A DNA stretch of 64,000 nucleotides. Source: Asterias amurensis. Its lineage: Eukaryota; Echinodermata; Asteroidea; Forcipulatida; Asteriidae. The notes under the pieces were generated by a model. That model was not told the origin of the DNA, ran no database searches, and saw only the letters and a list, made by a program, of their open reading frames with translations. Where the stretch lies: NCBI RefSeq assembly GCF_032118995.1, contig NC_092652.1:20134544-20198543 (forward strand), given 5' to 3'. Shown piece after piece: positions 51,001 to 63,000 of the stretch (position 1 is its first letter; every line of letters starts with the position of its first letter). The position numbers and the translations under genes were made by a program.

Positions 51001-54000
51001 TTTCCGCTCCCCTTCACTGCTCTCCTCATCCGATGAGTCTTCCCCGCTGGATGAGCTCGGGCGAGAGGGTTTATCTTTCCCTGATCGCCCCTTGTCGACC
51101 GGAGGGGAGGATGGTGGAGCTAGAGTGGCCAGCTTGACTCGTTCGGATGGGCTGGTCGGCCAGGTTTGTCTGCTTGTTGATAAGGGTAGAGGAGACCTTG
51201 AGGGACTGTGTTGTGGACTAAGATGTCTGGGTGATGGACTCTGGTTGGGTCCATGTCTGGGGGGGAAAATAATAAAAAATTTAAGTTACGGATTGTGCGG
51301 TCAAGTGATAAAGGTAGGGTCAAACTTTAGTTTACTCTTCCCCAACAACCCCCCCCCCCCCCCCCCTCAAAAAAAAGGGGGTACTTTTATCCGAAAGCCT
51401 TTGAGTTATAAAGATGGTAATGGTAGTTTTCCTAATTATCCTGCGAATAAATTTTGTCTCAAGTTGATCTGAGATTTAAAAAAAGTCTGTCAACAAATTT
51501 GAATGTCCAAAGATCACCTTCAGGTAATTTTGGGAGATTCAAATTACTGCTAAACATGGATGGAATCGACATTCCTGACGAAAATACTTCAGCTGAAAAT
51601 GTCATAGGTGACTTATAGAACAGCATTATTAAGGCCGGTCCATACTTCCTGCGAATGCGAAGCAAATTTTGACCTCACAAGGCTGTTTTCGCAGCAAATG
51701 TACCACAGGAGTTGAATACAGTTCAAATATTTGTTGCGAATTTGTGTTGTCAAAATTCATATCGCGTTCGCTTTCGCAGGAAGTATGAACCAGGCTTAAC
51801 ATTGACAAGAAACAAGTGATGACCGTACTTTTAAGCTTCTTTTTTTATGGAAAAATTACACAATCTTTACCTTCTTAACTGGATTGGTGATGGGGACCGT
51901 CGTCCAACGCTAGAGGCTGGAGAGGAAGATGGACTCCTCAAGGCAGGAATACGATGTGCTCTCATCATTCTATCATCAAATTTAAAAAACATTCAAGCGA
52001 TAGTGTAAAAACATGTCACAAACAGGTATTTTTTATAGCAGCATTTGAAACTTTGCATGGCGGACAGAATTGAATTAAGGTTGATACAACACAATACAAG
52101 AGTAGGATTTGAAACTTTGCATGGTGGAGACACAACCTACATGTAGTAAGGTTTGTGTAACACCATGTACATGTATGAACATAATCTCAAAGATTTGTGG
52201 TGGTTTTCATAAACTCGTCCAAGTCAACCAAATGACTCTTCATGGTTACACCAACTGCTGCCAGGCCTCATGTTGAAAGCAAGCAATGTGTGGATACAGT
52301 CTCACATCTATTATATTGACCCCTGACCTACCCTGAATCCTGTTTGTCATCAGTTGATTTCCATGGTTTCTGGCCCGGCTTCCAGCGACTCGGCGGAGGG
52401 CTCAAGGACTTGGATTTACGAACTCTGAAATTGAAATGGTAGACCGAATTACTGAATACAAAAATATTTTGTTTCAAGGGAAGGTACACGTTTAGTAACC
52501 ACTCATAACAAATATTATCTTAAAAACTGACTTGGTAACGAGCATTGGAGAGCTGTTGATAGTATAAAACATTGTGGGAAACGACTCCCTCTAAAGTAAC
52601 GTAGTTTTTGAGAAAGAGGTAATTTCTCACTAAAATAATAAACTAGAAGTCTTTTATTCTTATCTGAAAGCACACAAGCTCGTCCAACAAGGGTGTTTTT
52701 TCTTTCATCATTTTCTCGCAACTTCGATGACCAATTGAGCCCAACTTTTCACAGGCTTGTTATTTTATGGTTATGATGGGATACACCAAGTCAGAAGACC
52801 AATTACCAAATTACCAAATGTGTACCTTCCCTTTAATACTATAAAACACATTAAAAAACTGTTGTGTTGCATTATGTGGTGCAGACACGCCTGGAATTAC
52901 ACAATGTTCACAGAGGTCAAGAGGTCATGGCCTCTGTTGTACCCTGGTTGTGGTCTTCAAAAAGTTGTGCCCTTTGCAAAATCAAAATGGCCTTGCCCTC
53001 TCAAAGATGAAATTTTTCATGCATAACATTTGAACTTGAATGTAATGGACTTTAAATGGCAAAATGATCAATGCGTAAATTAGGTCATATTTTGTTTCGA
53101 TCTACTATGTGCAGACTCTATGAATACATTTTGGGGTTATTAAACAAAAAAATGGATTACAAGGAGAAACAGCTTCATGGATGTAAGAGGATCTTGATAC
53201 CTTTATGTAGATCAAGTTTTTGGCAATCCCTACTCAGTTTTAGCCTCATTAGTCATCAAGTTTTGAGAAGAAAAAAACACTTTGAAGTAAAAAAAGTCGT
53301 AAAACAATAATATCCTGACAAACAAATTCTCCATACTTGTTGTCATTCTTCAGACCCATTTCCCGGTTGGAAGCATTCCGTCTGCCATCCCTCGGGGAGG
53401 GGCTCGAATGGCGACGCCGGCCGGCCCCGCCCACATCCCTCTCCCTCCCTGGAGACCGACCCCTGTTCTTCCTCGTCAACGGGGAGTGGGAGCGAGAGCG
53501 AGCCTTGGGAGAGGGCGCTCTCTTCCTGTCTAGAGCGTCACCCTTGTGCGGTTTCGCTTTGTCTTTGTCCGAGTGCTTCTTGTGTTTCTTGTGCTTCTTA
53601 TGGGATCTGAAAAAAAGTAAACACACCCCAAATTTTTTATAAATATTTTTTTTTAAGTTTAGATCATGTAAGCCTTAGTAAAACTAAAATGAAACTTTAA
53701 TGAGCAGGATCCTGTCACATTTTGCTCTCTATCAATTTCATGGTGCAGATTTTAGGTTCTGCACCCTTGTCCGTTGCCAAAACTGGTAGCATAGGCTGTT
53801 GGTCGCTTACAGTTTATACCAACGCTCAAGATAAACACTTCGCTTCACTCAGGTTTCCATTTATACACCTGTGTTAAGAGAAGCAATTATGGTTCAATGC
53901 CATGCTCAAGGACATATATATATGTCATGACCAAGAACCAAACCCCAACTCAAGATTCACCAATCAGAACCTGAGCTCGATTGACTATACCACTATGCCA

Positions 54001-57000
54001 AGTGACATTAAGAGCAACACAAAACATGTTGTCAACTAGAACAATTAAGACACAATGTAGAATTTTAAGGGCAATAAAACAAAATTGTTCTTACTTGTCT
54101 TTGTCTTTCTTGTGTTTTTTCTCCTTTTCCTTCTCTTTACCCCTGTCGGCTTTGGCGTCTGCCGCCACATTTTCTCTTCTTCCCTGGACCTGTCTTCCTC
54201 GCTCTCTCTCCATTCCCGCTCTTCCTGGCTGCTCTACCTGTCCGAACTCTCTCTGACGTCCCGGACCGTTATCTCTGCCGCCACGGTTTGCGCGGTCAGC
54301 TGAGCGATCCAACCTGGATTGAAGATTGCCACGTCTATAATCAAAGAAAATTTACCATGAACGATGAATCATCATTAAGGCAGGGAAGACTTTTGGCAAA
54401 TGTCCAAGACTTGGGCCCAGTTTCATCGAGCTCCAACAACAAATGTCTGCTACACAGAAATGAACAGGATACCAGTCAGAAACAGCACGTGTGACATAGA
54501 ATCTACAATTGGTCATTACGAAATAAACGAGCAATGGAGAGCTGTTGATAGAATTAAACATTGTGAGAAACGGCTCCCTCTAAAGAAACATAATTTTTGA
54601 GAAAGGCAGTTTCTCACTCAAATGAAGAAAGACTTTGTGCAAAAAGGGTGTTTTTTCCTTTCAATATTCTCTTGGAACTTCGATGACCAATTGAGTAAAA
54701 ATGTTCACAGGTTTGTTATTGTATACATATGTTGGGATACACAGAGTGAGAATATTGGTCTTTGGCAACTACCAAACATGTCCAGGGCTCGATTTCACCA
54801 AACATCAAAATACAGCGTAAGACAAATTGTCAGTTTTACCGTAGTGATTTGTATTGTGACATCACACTCTACTTTAACACTACGATTGATTTGCAGTTAA
54901 GATCAATCTTAGCTCTTTGTGAGACGGCCCCCAGTGACTTTACGGGTTCAAGAGGTAAAATGAACTCTGCTTGAGATCATCATCGAGTATAAAAATTACC
55001 AAATGTATTTTCAAGAGAGCGACATCGCAAATCTTACTTGTTATCTCCCGAGGCTGGTTGTAGGTCAGCTCCCCTCTCCCACTTGGCGTCAAGGGAGCTG
55101 TTCCGTCGTCCAGGCGGCTGCCAACGATCAGCGGCCATGTACTTCCTCTCCTCGGCCCGCCAGTGAGGGGGTGTTGTACTCCGAGAGCGAGATCGTGAAG
55201 GGGTTCGATAACGCTGGAGAGGAGACAAAGTTAATCATATATTAACTTACTGACCATTTGCACACTGTAGTTTTGAATGATGGATATGGCCACCCTGCAA
55301 TTTGATAACATGTGGCGGATGCATGCAGTACACCGCCAACCCTCTTACTGTCTCTGACCGGTCAATATCACCCACTGTGGTTTTGAAAGATAGGTAAACT
55401 ATGCCAGCCTGCAATTTGATTGTGGTGAATGCATCTATACAGTACACAGCCAACCCTCCTACTGTCTGACCAGTCAATATCACCCATTGTCGTTTGAATG
55501 ATACATGTATATAAATTATGCCAGCCTGCAGTCTTATATTATGTGATGCAATCATGAACAGTTAGTGAACAGTTAGTTCTGAGTTCAGGGGCCAGTTTCA
55601 AAAAACCTTTCAGCACAAAAAATTGCTCAGCACAGAAAAATCTTGCTTGATATTATCCTTTTGCCCCAAACCATGTTGGTGGTGAATAACAAGTAAGATG
55701 CTAAAAGTCACTTACCATCATCCCTCTCCCTTTAACCTTGCGTCCAGATTTTGTCCTGACTTGATTCGTCATCCGACGCATGCGTTGATTCCTGTCGACA
55801 GGAAGTTGGCACAAAAAACGTACTTGCTTAAAGGGAAGGTGTACGTTTGGTAAAATGCATGGCGATAAAAACTTCTGGACAGAAGCCTACAGCAGCTTTC
55901 AAGAGTATAAAACATTTTGTGAAACAATTCACTTCGAAGTAATGTGGTTAAGCAAGAAAACAATTTGTATTACTGCCATAATCTAAATTAACATCCCTCA
56001 AGGTTGGAAAAAACAAATATAAACAAATATTTTCCCTCCCAAACCAATTTTAAAGGAACACGTTGCCTTGGATCGGACGAGCTGGTCTATTCTACTTTTA
56101 CAACATCTTTCTACCCATATGCATATTATAACAAACGATTAGAAACGCTTTTCAAAGACCAACTCGGCCGATCCAAGGCAACGTGTTCCTTTAATGTCTC
56201 CATTTTGCAATTTTTGAAAAAAAAAATGAACTTATAATAGTTTGTAAAATCAAATTTTGCACACAAGCTTCCTGTTGTGTGAGAATGTGTGCTTCACAAT
56301 TGAGTGGTCAAAAAGAATGCGGGGCTGAAAGGGTTAGACGCTTACCCATTATTTTTCTCGGGACTTCTCCTGAGCAAAAATGAGTTGGTTGGAACGTCTG
56401 GAATCTGCTCTGGGTTGATGTTGACGTGAGACGCCAACTCGCTCTGAAATGAGGGCTGTTTCTTCTCTACCTTGGCACTGGAAACAAACAAATAATTCAG
56501 CAAAAATAAACACCTGGGGATTTCTCTGTGCATCAAATCAATGAAACATTTTGACAACAATAATGAGACACCACTTTGCTACAACAATTCCCCCCCCCTT
56601 TCTTTTCACAACTGCAACAAATTGTATTTTTCTGAAAAAAGGCCTGCATGTGTACATAAAACAAGTGACACATAATGATTAGAGTGAGCAACATGAGTCG
56701 TTTTGAACCTAGTTTGTATTTGAAAAAAAATAATAATAATAATAATAATACATCTGTAAGGAGCATAATCTATGATTTAAATGCTGTTAAAACCCCTTTG
56801 GTTCAAAAGTTGTGAAAGAAGAAACAGCCAAGATATGAGAGCAAGTGACACTGAGAACAAAAGGGTTTAAAGTTGAGTTGATTAACGAACATACATTGAC
56901 ACATTTTCTTTATTTATATATTAGTTTGAATTTATTTTTTATATATTTTTTTTAATTTCTTTTTTTATGCATTTCTTTTGTGTGGGGAGAAAAAATAAAA

Positions 57001-60000
57001 TAAAAAATTCCGGTTAAAAGCAAAAACAAATCACATCCCCGTTATTTCGAAAAGATACCATCCTGTACTGACACCAGGATATCACTTCGTCTTGTGCAAA
57101 TCATTTGTTTCTTACCTTTCTTCTCTCTTGGAATTCTTCATCTCCTTCTTTTCTCTCTTCTTCCTTTTCTTCTTGGCTTTTTCGTCTTCGCTTTCTGAAG
57201 AGGAGGTGCTTTCTTCAGAAGAGGACTCGTCTTCTGATGATGAAGCCACTTTCTTCTTCTGTTTGGGCTCTATTGTGAATAGAGGAATAGTTCAAGAGTT
57301 AACTTTATTGCGTTGGAAAACGAGACGTCATAAATTAAACACTTTACATATTTGATGAGTTTCCCTCCTTTTTTCTTTTTTTTCACAGAACTTAAGAAGT
57401 ACTGAGGTACATTGCTTAAAACACATCAGTGTACATGGTGTTAGAGTAAAACAAAACAATATCATTGATATGTTCACCTTTAGCTTTGATTTTCAAGATG
57501 AGCTCCCCACAGTTTGAGACGCGGACATCTGTCATGGGGCGGCTTTTGTTATCGACCCTCTGGTTCTCAATCTCCAGCACGACCTCTACACCCTGTAACA
57601 CCTGTCCAAACACAGTGTGAATGCTGCCAGAAAAGAACATGATCTTACTTTAAGTTATTGCACTCACCACAGACAGAAAAAATGACTGACGTCAGCATAT
57701 AGCATAGAGTTATATATAAGAACTAGAGGGCGCACTGGTGATGCTGCTTCCACATACGCGACAGGACCGCAAAGAGACGCGCGCCATTCTGTACGCACGT
57801 TGAATATGGAGTACACTATGGAGTTTGTGTTTATTGAACGCTAGGCAATGCTGTTTTGTCAACTTACAAAACGGCCGCACGAAGACACGCTGTGCGATGC
57901 TGCTTTGTCAACTTTAAAATGGAAGCATGCGCACATGCCGGGCCGCATATATAGACCAGTGCTCCCTCTAGTTCGCTAGAGATCGGTGGGATAAATGGAC
58001 AGGGGACCAGTCTAGTCTAACTGGAGTTTCGCTGATTGTTCATCAGAGGGAGCTGAGGGGACTGAACTCCAACAATGAGGGTGGTTGATAATCGTTTTGT
58101 AAAGACAACCCACTAGTTCTGTGCTGCTTATTCACGGAACAAAATGGGAAGATAAGCTGGGATTTTCAACATTTGTCAACACACACGCATGTTTTGCAGG
58201 TTTTTTATCGTTTAAGAACAATGTTTTTATTTAGAATATTTTACAAATGATCTTTCTTTAAAAAATGTACGCTGTTTTTTTCTCTCCAATATATATTAAC
58301 TCCTCGGCGTATAAATCACAGGAGTTAAATAAGTTCAAAATCAATGTATACACCAGTTCATAAGCCCAAAATGACAGTATACTGCACTTGGAAAAATGTC
58401 TGATCCTGCCACCACTTTTGTATTTGGTGTAAAATAAAGTAGTATTTAATTTTCTCAAATGAGATATTCCTTTGGTAAAAATTAGCAAAAAAGTTGTACT
58501 GTGAAGTTAAAAATAACAGATTTACATACCTGAAAATGCTTTACAAAAATACATGATTTATATCTCAGGAAATCCATACAAATCAATTTTTAAAGCAGCA
58601 AAACCATAAGCTAAGAACCAAGAACCAATATCGGGAAGGGAAGCGAGTCTAAAGCCCGGTTCATACTTCCTGAGAATGCAAATGCGATACGAATGATGAT
58701 GTAAACAATTTGCAAAGAATAATTCGCAGCAGTTGAACTGTGCCCAACTCTCTAGTGAAGATTGCAGCAAGGGCAGAGTTGTGCATAAAATTCACTTCAA
58801 ATTCGCAGGAGTATGAACCAGGCTTAAAGGCATGGACACTATTGGTAATTACTCAAAATAATTATCATCATAAAACCTTTCTTGATTACAAGTAATGGGG
58901 AGAGGTTGATAGTATAAAACAGTGTGAGAAACGGCTCCCTCTGAAGTGATGTAGTTTTTTGAGAAAGAAGTATATTTCCACGAATTTGATTTTGAGACCT
59001 CAGATCTACAAATTTGAGGTCTCGAAATCAAGCATCTGAAAGCACACAACTTCGTGTGACAAGGATCGTTTTCTTTCATAGTTATCTCGCAACTTCGATG
59101 ACCAGTTGAGCTAAAAGTTTCACAGGTTTGTTATTTTATGCATATGTTGAGATACACCAAGTGAGAAGACTGGTCTTTGAAAATTACCAATAGTGTCCAC
59201 TGTCTTTAAGTCAATAGTGCCCAGCAACCAAGAACCAATTTAGGGAGGGGGAAGGCTGTCAAACATGAGAGTCTTACCCATCAAGATGAGGCGCAGGCTT
59301 GGTCGTGCTGCATCATCAGACATCAAATGGATAGAATGAAACCAAGCAATAATGAGAGGAGGGGGGAAAAGAACAGAAACTCAAATTAATACATGAACTA
59401 GAATGCCATATCACTCAGCCTGGGCGACTAGTGAAATTTACAACTGGACGAGTCGCGCCCAAATAGTCGCGACTTTGACACTAGTCGCGACTAATTTTAA
59501 ATTCCCAAGATGCTTTGCTCGCATATTGTTTGCCACATGCGCAATACAGTAAAATTCACGCTTAATGGATTGAAAGATTGTGTCACTGATGTCTGATTGT
59601 GTTTGGTAAGTAAATGATGTTGTCGTGAATAGTCGTGACTGGACACAATTGGTTCACCAACCAGGTAGACACAACTTTTTTTGAAGTAGTCGTGGCGGCA
59701 CGATTAACGAGTAGTTGAAAAGCGGTAGTCGCGACTCCATTAAGCAACCAATAGTTGCGACTTCGACACGTCACACTAGTCGCCCAGGCCTACATATCAC
59801 ATTTCAAGACTCTGCTCAAAACTTGTCTGTATTAATCATCAAACAAGTAATTTTCTTTTTGTTCTTCTGAGCATTCAGAGATTTTCTTTTGACAGGTTTT
59901 AGAAACTATATAAATACTATTGTTATAAATGCAAAAAAATTCAAGATTGAATGCTACTTTGATTTTACCAAATTTTACAGGATTATAGCAAGTGAACCAA

Positions 60001-63000
60001 AGCTTTATTTTAAGCAATATGTAACCTGCTTAAAGTTAAGCTTTGGCGGTAATGCCAAAATAAAATTGTCAACAACTTTACTTCAATTGGTCTTCAGTTG
60101 TTACTAACTAGAGAAAAAGAAAAGAGTAAAACAAATCAAGTAAAAGCTCATGAGTTCCATGCTTAAAAAACTTTTTAAAATAAATATAACCGTTTCCCTG
60201 ACCCTCAAATACTAACAGAGCCAAGACAATTGTAAGCACTCTTTCAGGCCTGGAATTTCATCTTTGAAAGGGCAAGGCCATTTTCCTTTTGCAAAGTCGA
60301 CTCCATTTGAATATCTTAAGTCTACAGGAAACTTTTGATGGCGCACCAAGGCCAAGACAAGGGGCAATGGAGGCCTGCATGTAACTCCAGGCTTGCTCTT
60401 TAAGATATTTTCTCCATATTTTAAACACGTAGCAGACAGCTTTAAATAATCTGCTGATAATCTTCAAAGGGAGACTGGCATATTTAAGTTTACGGACAAT
60501 GAAAATTCAAAATCTTAAAAGCTTGATTCTGAATATTCAACCCAGATAATCCAATGTTTGTGTAACTCTTTTTTAAATGGTCAGGCCTGTATAATGCTCC
60601 GTTTTTGAAAGGGCACCAAGGCATTTTCTTGGTAAAGGGCACCCTATTATGAAAAAATCGATTTAATGGCACCATGGCAATGACCAGGGGGCATGGAGGC
60701 AATCACATTTGATGCCTCCGTGAAGTATCAGGCCTGCCTTGCCATTAATCCACTTTATATAAAAACAGCTTAGACCCCAGGTAGAAAACTTTTATTAAAA
60801 CAACACACTGGCCGTGTGCATCTGACAATCAGACGCACACAATTACGTTTGGACCAATTACCTTCAATTGCTGGAAGAATAGAAGTTTTTCTGCAAAATG
60901 GTATTCAACACAAAAACAGCAAAAATAGAAACTGTCACTTGAAGTGAACATTCAATGTTTAAAATACACAGTTAGTCTAGTCTAAAAAAAAGAGTACAGT
61001 ACAATCCTGTTGCCTTCCGTTGAAATACTTTGTTGACATGGATTGCATAGTGACAGAAAAGCAAAAAATAAAGCATAGTACATGTAGAAAATTTGCAATC
61101 AGTCTAGCTCCGACACCATCTCCATAAAAAAACACTCTTTCTCGTTTCTACCACACGTCACACATCAAAAAACATGGCCACCAACATTAACCTTCCATTG
61201 AAGGTATTATACAGGATTGGTAACAGTGTTGTAGCCACGGTGGGCGGTGCCGGGCAGGCCTGCCCAGAACTATCAAAATTCGCCCAGCACTCTGAGCAAA
61301 ATACACTGTGCTGCCCAGCACAGATTTACCCCAGATTACACTTCAGCAATGATGGCCCCCATATCTAAACATGAATAACTCAGCTGAACCGCTCGCCCTT
61401 GGGGGAGTAAATTGGATTTAGAGCCCGTTGCTCAAATTGGTCTAGCTACAACAATGATTGGTTAAGATGAAAAAACTCATTGCTTAATTAAAGTCAGAAA
61501 GATTACTGATTATGAAGTTCAGACTAGAACCATTTTTATTCGGTGACATATTTCCCTCCAAGAGAAAACTATCTGAAAACCTATTTTCAAAAACCACAAC
61601 AGCTGATTTGGATTGTAATAGCCAAAATTACAGGCTATGTGTGTACATGCTGTGCATTGTTTTTCACTATTTTTTTTCTGACTCACACAACAAAATAAGC
61701 CAACATTTCTCGCAGACCTTTGTTATTTCATTATGGCCTATTAACAAAAACATGAACACTGTCTAGGACTATTTAGTCAATTCTACCAATCATGTGTAAC
61801 ACCTTCAAGAAACAACATTCTTCACAACGTCTTCATTTGTTTTCACTTACCTCAAATAATAACCTCAAATGGAACAGGGTTCTCCCCGCGCACAAGCTAC
61901 AAGTATGCTAGTGTATCAGGCCGTTGCGAGCGCATTGCGTGCCGATTCGCACAAATTTTGGCCAATACGCACTAAACTACATTGAACACATTCTGAAGAC
62001 CTTGTTCAAATTCAGTGTCCTTTGGCCAATTATAAAGCATGTAGTAGTCGTTTTGTGCTTACAAAGCATCCCTTGGCAGAATCTCTATTTCATAAAGCTA
62101 TATAACGTATTTAAGCACCGAGGTAGAAATACAGGTAAATGCTTGCTAACCTGCATTGGGGATGTAAGTGACGAATCAAAACCAATCCATGGTGAACGTG
62201 TATAATGTGCGCCTAGAAATTATCTGCTTACTTGAAAAATCGTGGGGAAATCGCTTATCAACGCTTCCGCAAATTTTTCTGCAAAACAGTAAGCACACAA
62301 GCTTGCTTACCAGTAAACAGCTTTATAAAATTGGGCCAAGAATGCACCCCAGCTTTGCAAAAAATGCTGGAGAGAACCCTGTGGAAGTCTGCAGTTGACC
62401 CCAAACTTCTTACCAAGCATTCACACTTCACCTCACTACTTCATTTATTTTCTCTTCATCCGTTAAACTCAACACAACATCCCCTCTCCTTGTTCTCCCA
62501 TTTCACATTCTCAACTTTAATGATTCTGATTCTTTACACAAAGATACTTACATGAAGAACTGTGAACCATTTGTATCTTTGCCACGATTGGCCATGGATA
62601 ACAAATATGACTTGTCATGCTTCAAATCAAAATTTTCATCTGGAGTTTGGGGGGAAAAAAGACAACAAAAGAAACTTATCATCAACCCATAATATTTGTT
62701 ATAACATCAGGCGTGAAGTCTGACCATGTTACACTTCAATGAATATTCAGGCCTCAAAAGTGGCTTAGCATTACAAAATTAAGCTCACCAGAATAACTTT
62801 ACCAGCCAAAATACCACCACCATGAACCATCTTTGGCTCCCTGCAAATTTTCAATGCATAGCAGAAAATCATTTAACAAAATTATCTTCTTAATTAGCCG
62901 TATATGAGATGTGTGAAGACTTGGTGTCATTGGGCTTTCAGTGCTTCTAACTCTTTTTAAACAATTAGATTTTCCCAAACCAACATGTTCCTCAATCGCG

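Noticed and set aside
50801-51472. 223-codon plus-strand frame
   Set aside because: It is the complement of the 484-bp SR-cyclophilin exon (50773-51256), which is in frame with its neighbours on the minus strand.
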